From the NCBI GenBank assembly GCA_031291595.1, contig JARLIU010000164.1, positions 1 to 57,941 of the forward strand: DNA of 57,941 nucleotides, given 5' to 3'. The position numbers were made by a program, and so were the translations under genes. Source of the stretch: Ancalomicrobiaceae bacterium. Lineage in GTDB: Bacteria; Pseudomonadota; Alphaproteobacteria; Rhizobiales; Ancalomicrobiaceae. Under the pieces are notes generated by a model. The model searched no databases. It was not told where the DNA came from and saw only the letters and a list, made by a program, of their open reading frames with translations. Positions 25,483 to 33,243 of the stretch are shown one piece after another. Each line of letters opens with the position of its first letter. The first letter of the stretch is position 1.

Positions 25483-26225
25483 TACGGTGGCGCGCGGATC
25501 GATATGTTCAAGCCGTCGAACAGCTCAACCGCGTCGATCGCCCGTTCGCCGGCAAAACGCGCGACGTCGTCGACATGCGTCAGCCGCTTGCGCGCTCCGG
25601 GCGGTACCCAATGGACCGATCCACCGTTGGCGGGCATCGTCCATCCTGGACCCTTAGGCCAGATAAACCATGCGTAGGGCGTCGCCGTGGTCGCGTCCGG
25701 ATCCCACCGTCCGGCGACCATCGGCACACGCTCGGCGAATTGCAGAATGATGGGCGGATGGCGCGAGAAGATCGTTTCATAGCGCTCGACTCCCTCCATC
25801 CACGCCGATCGCAACAGGAGAGCGACGCCGTGCGTTGCTTCCGCGAACACACGCACGAAGAACTCCAACGCCAGTTTGAACGGCGGGTTCGTCGCGATCC
25901 AGTCGGCCCCGGCCGCGAACGGACAAGACGCTACGTCCGGCCCCACGCCTACGAAGGAGCCGATGCCATCGAGGCCACCGTAGTCATGCACGTCCGTCGC
26001 CGCCACAACGCGGAAGGTCTCGGCAAAGATGAGCGACATGTGGCGGCCGCCCGCCGCCGGCTCCCACAGCGACGCATCGGCCAACGGCCACAGCGAGCGC
26101 GACGCGAGGAATTCGACGAGCGCCCGCGTCGCCCACGGCGGCGTCGGGAAATAGTCCAGACTGTCGAGCGCGGAATGCCGCGCCTGGGCGACCGCATAAT
26201 GTGTCACGCGGTTGTCAGCGGTCAT
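25482..26225 (-). CDS. N6-adenine-type DNA methyltransferase
   Basis: A 247-residue methyltransferase. 'DYFPTPPWATRALVEFL' and 'LWEPAAGG' (residues 55-60, SAM-binding motif I) come first, then 'ATDVHDYG', then the catalytic 'NPPF' at 113-116. The motif type is that of adenine-N6 or exocyclic-amine methyltransferases. The start at 26225 overlaps the radical SAM stop by 4 bases. No restriction enzyme gene is near, so it probably modifies phage or host DNA for protection or regulation. Confidence 0.8.
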   Translation of the reverse strand: MTADNRVTHYAVAQARHSALDSLDYFPTPPWATRALVEFLASRSLWPLADASLWEPAAGGRHMSLIFAETFRVVAATDVHDYGGLDGIGSFVGVGPDVASCPFAAGADWIATNPPFKLALEFFVRVFAEATHGVALLLRSAWMEGVERYETIFSRHPPIILQFAERVPMVAGRWDPDATTATPYAWFIWPKGPGWTMPANGGSVHWVPPGARKRLTHVDDVARFAGERAIDAVELFDGLNISIRAPP

Positions 26226-27166
26226 GAGGAAATTACCTCCGCATCGTCGTCGAATAATAATTGTCCGATTTCCATGCGAGCATTCGATCGGATAGAAGCG
26301 TCGTATTGATAGAAGGGTGTGTACTTCCAGAAACGGCCGTTGACCCACCGCTGCACCTGTTTCAGATGCCGCTCAGTCCAGTCGAAACGGACATGCGGAC
26401 GCTTCACGAGCGCATTCAACTTCATGAAGGCCTGGGCATAGGGCTCGCCGCCCCATGCGATAACCTGCTGAATTCGATCCATGCAGGCGTCGACCGGCTC
26501 ATTGCCAATCAGCGTGTAGACTTGCTTGCGCCGTGGAGACACGTCGCGCAGCATGCGCATCACGCGCTCAACGTGCGGTCCGTCAGCGGCGTCATCGTAG
26601 GCAAATCGCCATGGGCCGCGATTGATGTCGCGCCAGCGATGCCACACTTCGTCGTCGAAGGTGCGAGGCTCAAAGCCGCTGTTCGCATCCAATAAGGGCG
26701 CGCCAGTCGCCCTATACCGGCCGACGATATGGTCTTGGTATTCCGGCGAAAGAGCCGACAGATTGTTGTCGCAAAGCACCGGGCAAACCGGGAAGTCCGG
26801 CAGCTCGGTAAACGTTCGGCCTTCCATTTTCGGAACGATGCAGAACCAACACCCAACGGGGCAGCCGCGGCTTGCAATCGTAGCCGCTGGGTTGTGGCGC
26901 CAGATGGCATCCGGGCAGTCGCCGCCAATTTGAGCTACGTCAGCGAGATAATGTTTCCGCGTGAAGATCCCAGGGCCTCCAGCCCGAACCTTAAGGCCCA
27001 TCTGCCGATACCAGATCGCCCGCTGATAAGCATCGTCCAGGCGCCATGTAAAGGCTACGCTTAGATAGGCGGTGTCCGCCTCTACCCATTCCGCGATGCC
27101 ATTCACCCAACGACCGGTCGAGGCGCCACCACCACCGTCAAAGGAGTCGACGATCAGTTTGCTCAT
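26222..27166 (-). CDS. Radical SAM enzyme
   Basis: A 314-residue protein with a complete radical SAM motif: Cys102, Cys106 and Cys109 in 'SRGCPVGCWFCI', as needed for a 4Fe-4S cluster. Residues 1-90 resemble the start of B12-binding-type radical SAM proteins, with 'MGLKVRAGGPGIF', but the first 18 residues ('DSFDGGGGASTG') copy motif I of the C5-methyltransferase nearby. The gene is coupled by 4-base overlaps to the small ORF upstream and to the N6-type methyltransferase downstream. Substrate unknown; DNA-base modification is inferred from the neighbours. Confidence 0.85.
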   Translation of the reverse strand: MSKLIVDSFDGGGGASTGRWVNGIAEWVEADTAYLSVAFTWRLDDAYQRAIWYRQMGLKVRAGGPGIFTRKHYLADVAQIGGDCPDAIWRHNPAATIASRGCPVGCWFCIVPKMEGRTFTELPDFPVCPVLCDNNLSALSPEYQDHIVGRYRATGAPLLDANSGFEPRTFDDEVWHRWRDINRGPWRFAYDDAADGPHVERVMRMLRDVSPRRKQVYTLIGNEPVDACMDRIQQVIAWGGEPYAQAFMKLNALVKRPHVRFDWTERHLKQVQRWVNGRFWKYTPFYQYDASIRSNARMEIGQLLFDDDAEVISS

Positions 27167-27606
27167 CGTCCCGCCCCCGATAGTTCATAGCCATCGGGGG
27201 CGCCGACGATAGCAGTCGTCGATCGGCCGACCGTCTTATCCACGACGGTAGCCTGCTCGCCGGGGAAATCGGCGAGCACCGGCCCCAGCCTTGCAACCGG
27301 GGTCGGCTTGTCCGGCGCCGGGCGTCGCCCGGAGCGCCGCTTCGCGGCTTCCACCGCAAAGCCATTGATGGCGCCGACGACGCGCTTCGTCGTCGATCTG
27401 ACGGCATTCTGATGCTGCCGCCCCTTGTCGGTCAGATAGTCTGGATGGGCGCGGAACGTCTCGACGACGACCGCCTCGACGATGCGCCATAGCTGCCGAT
27501 ACGCCCTTGCGGCTTTTTCCGCCGGCGCCGCGACGCGCCGCCGTTTGATCGCGCGCGTGCTCATGAGGCAATCACTCCGGCATGGTCGAACAGCGCGCTC
27601 GCTCAT
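27163..27606 (-). CDS. Small basic protein of the modification cluster
   Basis: 147 residues, or 133 from the ATG at 27564. Strongly basic N-terminus ('STRAIKRRRVAAPAEKAAR'), then a helical region and a low-complexity tail. No family recognised. It is coupled by ATGA overlaps to the C5-methyltransferase upstream and the radical SAM gene downstream, so it could be a small partner or DNA-binding subunit. Confidence 0.6.
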   Translation of the reverse strand: MSERAVRPCRSDCLMSTRAIKRRRVAAPAEKAARAYRQLWRIVEAVVVETFRAHPDYLTDKGRQHQNAVRSTTKRVVGAINGFAVEAAKRRSGRRPAPDKPTPVARLGPVLADFPGEQATVVDKTVGRSTTAIVGAPDGYELSGAGR

Positions 27607-29483
27607 TCTGCCGCCTCCCCGAAAAGCGGCATGGCAGCGCGCGCCGATCGACGCGGCGCCCGCACCTCACGCGATTGATAGTTGGCGGCCACCAGGGCCG
27701 CCGCCTCGGTCGGACAGACGGCGTTGCCGCACATGTAGCCTTGTTGCTCCAAGGTGAAATCGACCCGGTTGCCGTGTTCGTCGATGCCGTGGTCGATGGT
27801 GTAGTCGCGCCGAAATCCTTGCGCGTTGAAGCGCTCGCGCGGTGTCAACATGCGCAGGCCGATATCGACGATGACGACGGTGACGCCCTCGACCTCGAGC
27901 GTCACGAACTCGCCGCCGTCCCAGCAACCGTGCGATCGCAAAAATTCGGCGACACACCGCGCTCGAGCGTAGTGTTCGGGGCCGAACGGCGGCACGCCGG
28001 TGAGGCATTTGGCTAGACCGAAGCGCGGTTTTGCCGTCTCGGTGCGGCTCGGCTGATTGACCGGCGCGCCGTCGTCGTCGGTGCCGTAGTAGACCGTCAT
28101 CAGCGGCAGCGAGATCAGCGCGTTGTGCTGACCCTGGGCAGAAATCGTTCGGGCAGGTTCGTCCGCCGGCGCTTCGCGTCGATCGGAGCCGCGAATCGTC
28201 ATCATCGTGGCCGCAACAAGGCCTTGCTGGCTTCCGAGCGTGGTGATCGTCGATAGCGGCTCGTCGGCTGATTTGGACGGCGTGCCGGGATGTGATCCTG
28301 CTGTATGCTGGGCGACGAACACGGAGGCGAGGCTGCCCTCGTTTGCCGTCGGCACCGCCGTCGGTCCGGGGCGGTCGACAGCATGCGTGCGCGGCTCCTG
28401 ACCCGGGCGCTCGCCGTAGCGCGGCACCAGATACGGCAAGATGATCTGGTTCTGATCCTTCCGGCTCGCCGTGATCGTATGCGACGGCGCGTCTGCCGGA
28501 CGATCGTGGCCGCCCTGTTGCGCATAGGCGAGGATGGGCGCCACGAGTGCATCGTCGCGCGTGCCGGTCATCGCCGACAGCGGCGCGTCCGTGGGCCGGT
28601 CGCGCGCCTCGCCCCGGCCGGCAACGGTATGGTTGACCTTGACGACGAATGGCTCGGGCACATCGAGCACGCGCCGCCGCACGCCCTTCGCCAACCGCGC
28701 CAACGTGTTAGCCGCGAGCGGGCGCTTGGCCCGAATGCCATGCTTTGTGCGGATCTCGTCTGCCGTGTCGAAGATGCTCGGGCACGGCAGGCTGAAATAG
28801 ATGCATTCGGCGACGGTGACCCATGGCCTAAGCTCACCACTCGCGATGCGCGCCCGATCCACCGGATCGGCCGGGTTGCCGTGCGTCGGCTCCGGCCAGA
28901 CGATCGGCTCGCCGTCGCGGCGCATGATCATGAACAGGCGGTTGCGGATCGTGCCGGCGCCGGTGCGCCAGGCCCGACGACAGCGCCATTCGATTTGCGT
29001 GTAGCCGAGCGCCCGCCATGCGGCCATAAATATGCGGAAAATCTCGCCTTTGCGAGCCGGATCGCGCCTGCCGGTAGGCAGCAGCGGACCCCAATCCTCA
29101 TATTCCTCGACGTTTTCGAGGAATATGACACGCGGCCGCTGCCACATCGGCAAGGCTTTGATCCAGCCGACGATGGCCCAGCCGATACCGCGCGTCGAGC
29201 GATCGCCGTCTCGTCGCGGCGCTGAGCCCTTGGCTTTGCTATGGTCCGTGCAGTCGGGCGACATCCAAAGCATGCCGATCGGACGGCCGGCGCACAGCCC
29301 GACCGCATCGACAACAGCCACATCCTGCAGCAGATGGCGCGTGCCCGGATGGTTGATCCGGTGCATGCAGAGCGCCCACCAATCGTGATTCACCGCAAAG
29401 TCGGGATCACGGCCCAACGCCATCTTGATCCCTTCAGACGCTCCACCGCCACCTGCGAAGCTGTCTCCGACGAGTTCAAGCAT
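27603..29483 (-). CDS. C5-cytosine DNA methyltransferase
   Basis: A 626-residue phage-type C5 methyltransferase. Motif I is 'DSFAGGGGASEGIKMALG'. The catalytic Cys78 is in 'SPDCTDHSKAKG' (the PDC variant of PCQ), motif VI is 'ENV' at 123-125, and late motifs IX and X are near 'LTPRERFNAQGF'. A long variable region of about 250 residues in between should be the target recognition domain. First gene of a four-gene coupled cluster. A GAGGGG ribosome site lies before the ATG. Confidence 0.88.
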   Translation of the reverse strand: MLELVGDSFAGGGGASEGIKMALGRDPDFAVNHDWWALCMHRINHPGTRHLLQDVAVVDAVGLCAGRPIGMLWMSPDCTDHSKAKGSAPRRDGDRSTRGIGWAIVGWIKALPMWQRPRVIFLENVEEYEDWGPLLPTGRRDPARKGEIFRIFMAAWRALGYTQIEWRCRRAWRTGAGTIRNRLFMIMRRDGEPIVWPEPTHGNPADPVDRARIASGELRPWVTVAECIYFSLPCPSIFDTADEIRTKHGIRAKRPLAANTLARLAKGVRRRVLDVPEPFVVKVNHTVAGRGEARDRPTDAPLSAMTGTRDDALVAPILAYAQQGGHDRPADAPSHTITASRKDQNQIILPYLVPRYGERPGQEPRTHAVDRPGPTAVPTANEGSLASVFVAQHTAGSHPGTPSKSADEPLSTITTLGSQQGLVAATMMTIRGSDRREAPADEPARTISAQGQHNALISLPLMTVYYGTDDDGAPVNQPSRTETAKPRFGLAKCLTGVPPFGPEHYARARCVAEFLRSHGCWDGGEFVTLEVEGVTVVIVDIGLRMLTPRERFNAQGFRRDYTIDHGIDEHGNRVDFTLEQQGYMCGNAVCPTEAAALVAANYQSREVRAPRRSARAAMPLFGEAAE

Positions 29484-29493
29484 CGCCCGCCCC

Positions 29494-29814
29494 TCAATTC
29501 AGCCGGCCGAAGTCACGGGATTGTGGGCCATCGGGTCCAGGGTCGGCCGCCTCGCCGCTGGCCAAATCCCCCGATAGCCAGCCAAGATGTCGCGCGGTGC
29601 GATCGAGAAAGGCGGCCGTGCTCTGCGATATCAGCGACGGCTGGCTCGCAACCGCCCTCGCCACCGATTGGATCAATACGACCGAGGCGCCGAGCGCCAT
29701 CTCCGCCGAGACATCGGTTGCCTCGCCCGGCTCACCGAAGCGATAGCAGTAGACGCCGGGCACATCGGTTTGGAACACGTCGACCACGACGCGCCCGATC
29801 CTGTCGTCAGACAT
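29494..29814 (-). CDS. Hypothetical protein upstream of C5 methyltransferase
   Basis: 106 residues with a hydrophobic-helical middle ('EMALGASVVLIQSVARAVAS') and an acidic Pro/Gly-rich tail. No family recognised. A very strong G-rich ribosome site precedes the ATG. It is transcribed with the modification cluster, separated from it by 10 bases. Confidence 0.5.
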   Translation of the reverse strand: MSDDRIGRVVVDVFQTDVPGVYCYRFGEPGEATDVSAEMALGASVVLIQSVARAVASQPSLISQSTAAFLDRTARHLGWLSGDLASGEAADPGPDGPQSRDFGRLN

Positions 29815-29887
29815 AGCGAATTCCCCCCGATGCGCCCTGGATCCATGCTGCCAACCGCGAGGTGTCGCGGTCTTTTCCCAATCATCC

Positions 29888-29905
29888 GCCGCGACTAGTC
29901 GCGGC
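29888..29905. repeat. GCGACTAGTCGC palindrome, copy 3
   Basis: Extended to an 18-base perfect palindrome (GCCGCGACTAGTCGCGGC) in the gap between the hypothetical gene ending upstream of C5 methyltransferase and gcrA. Confidence 0.6.
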
Positions 29906-29959
29906 CTGTCAGATCCCCGCCGGCAATCGTTTGACCGGATGCCGGGCAGGTCCGTACCC

Positions 29960-30619
29960 TCACGCCGCTTCAGCCCTGAGCATCAGCCCAGAACGTTTTC
30001 TCGGCGGCGCTTCATCGTCCTCGAAAACCGGCTTGCTGCCGGGCGGCCGATAGGCGGCGCGGGCATGCGCGCCGCAATAGGGCAGCCCCGCAAGGTTCAA
30101 CCGGCCGCAGAAGTGGAAGTCTTCCTTGAGCGGATCGCCGAGCGGCCAGCGGCAGGTCTTTTCCGTCAGATCCATCAGGCCGCAGTCGACAACGAGCGGT
30201 TCGCCAAATCCGTAGTCCCCCACCCACCAGCCGCCGCGCACTGAGCGATTCGCCGCCGGCGGCGGCGCTACCGATGCCACCGCAACAGGCAACGGCGCCG
30301 CGAGTGCCGCCGCCGCAACAGGTGATGGCGGCGTGGCCGGCCGGATCGCCGGCACCGCCTCCGCCAGCATCTTGCCCAGTTCGGCAATCGTCGGCTTCTG
30401 CTCCGGGCCGGCCGCCGGCGCGCGCAATTTGACCGTCTTGTCCCGCTTGTGCGCTGTCCCGCCGATCTCCCCTGGCGTGCACAGCCCGAGGCACAGTGCC
30501 CTGCCGGAAACAGAGGACTTGGTGCGATCGAGCGCGATTGCGATCTCTCGCGCGCTCATGTCGCGCTTGTAGTGGGCGAGCAGGAACTCTGTCGCCTCGT
30601 CAGTCCAACTCCCGTTCAT
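29960..30619 (-). CDS. gcrA: GcrA-family cell cycle regulator
   Basis: 219 residues. N-terminal DNA-binding part 'WTDEATEFLLAHYKRDMSAR' and 'EIAIALDRTKSSVSGRALCL' match GcrA. The C-terminal 'CRWPLGDPLKEDFHFCG' and 'PYCGAHARAAYRP' match the sigma-70-binding end. In alphaproteobacteria GcrA activates sigma-70 promoters at GANTC sites methylated by CcrM. The central Ala/Pro-rich linker is long. Phage-borne copies exist in this class. ATG 30619 has a G-rich site upstream; the open extension above it is not coding-like. Confidence 0.9.
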   Translation of the reverse strand: MNGSWTDEATEFLLAHYKRDMSAREIAIALDRTKSSVSGRALCLGLCTPGEIGGTAHKRDKTVKLRAPAAGPEQKPTIAELGKMLAEAVPAIRPATPPSPVAAAALAAPLPVAVASVAPPPAANRSVRGGWWVGDYGFGEPLVVDCGLMDLTEKTCRWPLGDPLKEDFHFCGRLNLAGLPYCGAHARAAYRPPGSKPVFEDDEAPPRKRSGLMLRAEAA

Positions 30620-30662
30620 CGATCGCCCCCGACGGATGCGCCTTTCGGCCAATGGTTTCGTC

Positions 30663-30989
30663 TCACTCCGCCACGCGGAGGTCGCTGCCCAGAAACTCCA
30701 GAACGCGCCCGAGCGGCCCCATCGGGCGCCCCTCGTCATCAACCGGCAGCGCCTCGGCAATGCGCTGCGCACCGACACCCTGCTGCAACAGAAGCGAGGC
30801 GAGGATCGCCGTCTCGCGCGCCATCGCGTCGACCTGGCTGCCGGCCTTGCCGGCGGAAAAGAACACTTCGGCCAGCCCGCCACCCTCGAACCGGCCGACG
30901 CCAACGCTCATGACGATCGGCCCAAACACCATGTCGAAGCTCTCGTGTTCCCGCCGGTTGCCGAGGCCGCGGTCGCCGATGTTGCTCAT
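30663..30989 (-). CDS. TSCPD-domain protein
   Basis: 108 residues resembling the TSCPD domain found at the end of some B12-dependent ribonucleotide reductases: 'GRFEGGGLAEVFFSAGKAGS', then 'ARETAILASLLLQQGV' and 'EGRPMGPLGRVLEFLG'. As a separate small protein it is common in alphaproteobacterial phages; its role there is not known to me. Start overlaps the previous stop by 4 bases. Confidence 0.7.
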   Translation of the reverse strand: MSNIGDRGLGNRREHESFDMVFGPIVMSVGVGRFEGGGLAEVFFSAGKAGSQVDAMARETAILASLLLQQGVGAQRIAEALPVDDEGRPMGPLGRVLEFLGSDLRVAE

Positions 30990-31321
30990 GCCGCCCGCGC
31001 TCCCGTGTCTTCCCCGACAAGCACCCCGACGATCTCGCCGACCCATTCGTCGCGCCACCATTGCGCCAGTCGCGCACCGCAGAGAGCGGTCGCAGCGATC
31101 ATTCCTGCGCTCTTGCCGCTTGGCGCAGATGCAAACCCGACACGGCGTGCGATATGCTCAAAGACGGCTTGCGGGAACGCTGTCTTGAGCGCCGCAAACG
31201 CCACGACGCGAGCCCGGGATCTGCCCGCGCCCAGCGCCATCTGCATCGGCCCGTTGCCGGTAAACCGGCAGGCCATCACGATGGCCCGGGCATAGTCTTC
31301 GGCGGTCGGGCGGGTGGTCAT
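30986..31321 (-). CDS. Hypothetical protein, HTH-like
   Basis: 111 residues. 'TAEDYARAIVMACRFTG' and 'GAGRSRARVVAFAALKTAFP' could form a helix-turn-helix, and the remainder is helical. No family recognised. It lies between the DnaA-domain-like gene and the TSCPD gene and is coupled to the latter. GAGG precedes ATG 31321. Confidence 0.45.
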   Translation of the reverse strand: MTTRPTAEDYARAIVMACRFTGNGPMQMALGAGRSRARVVAFAALKTAFPQAVFEHIARRVGFASAPSGKSAGMIAATALCGARLAQWWRDEWVGEIVGVLVGEDTGARAA

Positions 31322-31325
31322 CGCC

Positions 31326-31832
31326 TCATCCCTCATCCGCACCGTTGGAACTGTCGGCGGCCCAACCGAGATTGGATTTGATCGCCGAGCCGATAGGCGC
31401 TGGCGCAAACACCTCGTGCCTTCCGTCGGCGGCAAACGCTTCAGCGCTCACCCGGCAGTCGCGCCGGCGCGCGTCGGGCGACACCTCGAAGGCATCGAAA
31501 GCCGGCTTACGAAGGGCCGCCGCGCCGGAGCGTCCGGCCGAGGCCGCAGCGATTGTGCCAGGCGCGAACCGCGCCACCATGCGCTCGCGCATGACCTTCT
31601 GCCGGTCGCGGAATTTTTGCGCCATGGCCATGGCGTCGGCGACGAATTTGGCTCCGTTGGCGCGATCAAACCAACGTGCGATCGCTGCCACGTCGTGCCC
31701 GGCCTTCACCATCACATAGACGGCGAGAACGCGCCGGTCGTATGCCTCGTTGTCGCGCGACGCCTTCAATTCGGCCACCGTGATGTCGAAGGCTTCGGCC
31801 ACGGCGCCGCCGATCGTCTCAAGCCCGGCCAT
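31326..31832 (-). CDS. DnaA C-terminal-like domain protein
   Basis: 168 residues. Residues 5-75 look like DnaA domain IV: 'VAEAFDITVAELKASRDNE', then 'RRVLAVYVMVKAGHDVAAIA' and 'ARWFDRANGAKFVADAM', i.e. the helix-turn-helix that reads DnaA boxes. No ATPase domain. It may regulate initiation or transcription at the phage origin. GGGAGG site before ATG 31832. Overlaps the previous gene by 14 bases. Confidence 0.6.
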   Translation of the reverse strand: MAGLETIGGAVAEAFDITVAELKASRDNEAYDRRVLAVYVMVKAGHDVAAIARWFDRANGAKFVADAMAMAQKFRDRQKVMRERMVARFAPGTIAAASAGRSGAAALRKPAFDAFEVSPDARRRDCRVSAEAFAADGRHEVFAPAPIGSAIKSNLGWAADSSNGADEG

Positions 31833-32046
31833 CGCTGCCTCCCTTCGGCCTAAGCCGGTCCGGACGAAAGGCGCCACATCGTATAACGAGCCGCTCACAG
31901 ACCTCCTCAAGCGAGGCCAATCGATCGCTGATGAGTTCAACAGCGGTCGCGAGCGCGAAGACGACGAGCCAGATGACAAAGATCAGCATGGCAACAGGGA
32001 TCCAGAGTCCCCAGCCGGCGGCCGTCAGACATCCCCTAGCCAGCAT
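31819..32046 (-). CDS. Small membrane protein
   Basis: 75 residues with one long hydrophobic segment ('LWIPVAMLIFVIWLVVFALA') and a C-terminal amphipathic, Arg-rich part. No family. It overlaps both neighbours by 11 to 14 bases, so it belongs to the early operon. Confidence 0.5.
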   Translation of the reverse strand: MLARGCLTAAGWGLWIPVAMLIFVIWLVVFALATAVELISDRLASLEEVCERLVIRCGAFRPDRLRPKGGSDGRA

Positions 32047-32455
32047 CGCCGACCCGCCTGATGCCGCGCCGCCCCAACCGCCGCGCCTCGAGACGCCGTC
32101 GGAGCGAAACGAGCGTTTCCAGCTCCGCTTCCATCTGGTCAATCGACGCCAGATCAGCGTCGTCACCAGGGTCCAAGGCGAGTCTTCGCTCATCAGCCAA
32201 TTCCTCGACTAGTCGTTTGATGTCTCGATCGTATTCGACGGCGATCAGATGGAAGAAACCAACTTCCACCTTCCGCATCTCACGGTGATAGAGCTTTGCG
32301 ATGGCGCGGGCGCCGAAGCGGATGTTGGTCGCGGTCGCCGCGAAAGCCTCGGTTTGATTAAGGCCGTCGATCAGACACTTGACGTCGACGAGGCGGCGGC
32401 ACATTCGCTCCGCCCGCTCGCGAAAATCCCGATTTGTGTACGCATAAGACGCCAT
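32036..32455 (-). CDS. Early coiled-coil hypothetical protein
   Basis: 139 residues, nearly all helical and charged ('EVGFFHLIAVEYDRDIKRLV', 'QMEAELETLVSLRRRLEARR'). No family recognised. AAGGAG lies 8 bases before ATG 32455. Between the Cro-side genes and the small membrane protein gene. Confidence 0.5.
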   Translation of the reverse strand: MASYAYTNRDFRERAERMCRRLVDVKCLIDGLNQTEAFAATATNIRFGARAIAKLYHREMRKVEVGFFHLIAVEYDRDIKRLVEELADERRLALDPGDDADLASIDQMEAELETLVSLRRRLEARRLGRRGIRRVGDAG

Positions 32456-32538
32456 TTGGGACGCACTCCTTGCTACCGATAGGCCGGCGACAGGGGCCGG
32501 ACGTTGCCGCCCGGCCAAGTCACAGGGAGGAACGCTCC

Positions 32539-32892
32539 TCAAGGAGCGTACGTGAAGGGAATCAAGCCTTCGCGCTTCGGGCGCGCCGCAACCTCTCGGC
32601 TCGGCGCGAAAGTGATGTCGGTGATTTCAAAGGAAAGGACTCTTCGATGATCAGACGCCGCGCCGGACCGTTCGACTGTGACCGCCGCCGTCCGGTCGCC
32701 TCTTTCGCTGCCGGCATCAAAGCCGACGACAAGCATGCATCCTGGCTTGACCGGCGCCGGCTGAAACGGAAACAGCGAAAACCAGGACGCCGGTTGCGTC
32801 TGTCGCAGGGTCGCCTGCGCCAGATTTTCCAGGACGCTTGGACCAACGTTGTCGCGCGCGGGTTGGCCATGGCGGCACACGATATCGATCAT
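32539..32892 (-). CDS. Early hypothetical protein
   Basis: 117 residues with no clear domain, starting 'MIDIVCRHGQPARDN'. Its ATG overlaps the stop of the Cro-like gene by 4 bases and the GGGGAGAG site lies inside that gene, so translation is coupled. Function not recognised. Confidence 0.5.
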   Translation of the reverse strand: MIDIVCRHGQPARDNVGPSVLENLAQATLRQTQPASWFSLFPFQPAPVKPGCMLVVGFDAGSERGDRTAAVTVERSGAASDHRRVLSFEITDITFAPSREVAARPKREGLIPFTYAP

Positions 32893-33140
32893 TCCGTTCT
32901 CTCCCCCTCGCCCGATGCCATCCGCGCCAGGTCGTCGATCGTCACCTGAAAACCGTCCTCGGCGCAGACATCCGCCACCGGTTTCAGAAACCGCGCCGGG
33001 ATTGAATTGCGGATGCGCCACGACGACACCGTCGACACCGCCAAATCCAGCCGGCCGGCCAGTCGCCGCACGCCGAGTCGTCCGATGACGGTCGCGTGAG
33101 TATTGTCACCAACAGATTCGATCACAGCGGAACGGGACAT
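32889..33140 (-). CDS. Cro/CII-like DNA-binding protein
   Basis: 83 residues with a compact helix-turn-helix: 'LGVRRLAGRLDLAVSTVSSW' then 'RIRNSIPARFLKPVADVCAE'. First gene of the leftward early operon, divergent from the repressor. AAGGAG lies 9 bases before the ATG at 33140. It should bind the same control region, as Cro does in lambda. Confidence 0.75.
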   Translation of the reverse strand: MSRSAVIESVGDNTHATVIGRLGVRRLAGRLDLAVSTVSSWRIRNSIPARFLKPVADVCAEDGFQVTIDDLARMASGEGERTE

Positions 33141-33167
33141 GAGCGCGGGCTCCTTGACGACTGCCGT

Positions 33168-33196
33168 AGTGTGCAATTTGCGCACGACGGTGTCAA
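33168..33196 (-). promoter_or_regulatory. Leftward early promoter
   Basis: On the minus strand, -35 TTGACA (33191-33196) and -10 CACACT (33168-33173) are separated by 17 bases. The operator copy at 33171-33187 overlaps the spacer and -10, a classic repressible layout. The leader to ATG 33140 would be about 20 bases. Confidence 0.65.
33171..33187. promoter_or_regulatory. Repressor operator O1
   Basis: GTGCAATTTGCGCACGA, one of four related sites (reverse form TCGTGCGCAAATTGCAC). It overlaps the leftward early promoter. Confidence 0.7.
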
Positions 33197-33206
33197 GTCA
33201 GAAAAA

Positions 33207-33223
33207 GCGCAATTTGCGCACGA
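33207..33223. promoter_or_regulatory. Repressor operator O2
   Basis: GCGCAATTTGCGCACGA, 36 bases from O1 centre to centre and about 20 bases before the repressor ATG. Likely used for autoregulation of the repressor. Confidence 0.7.
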
Positions 33224-33243
33224 ACATTGGCTAGAGGATCGCT

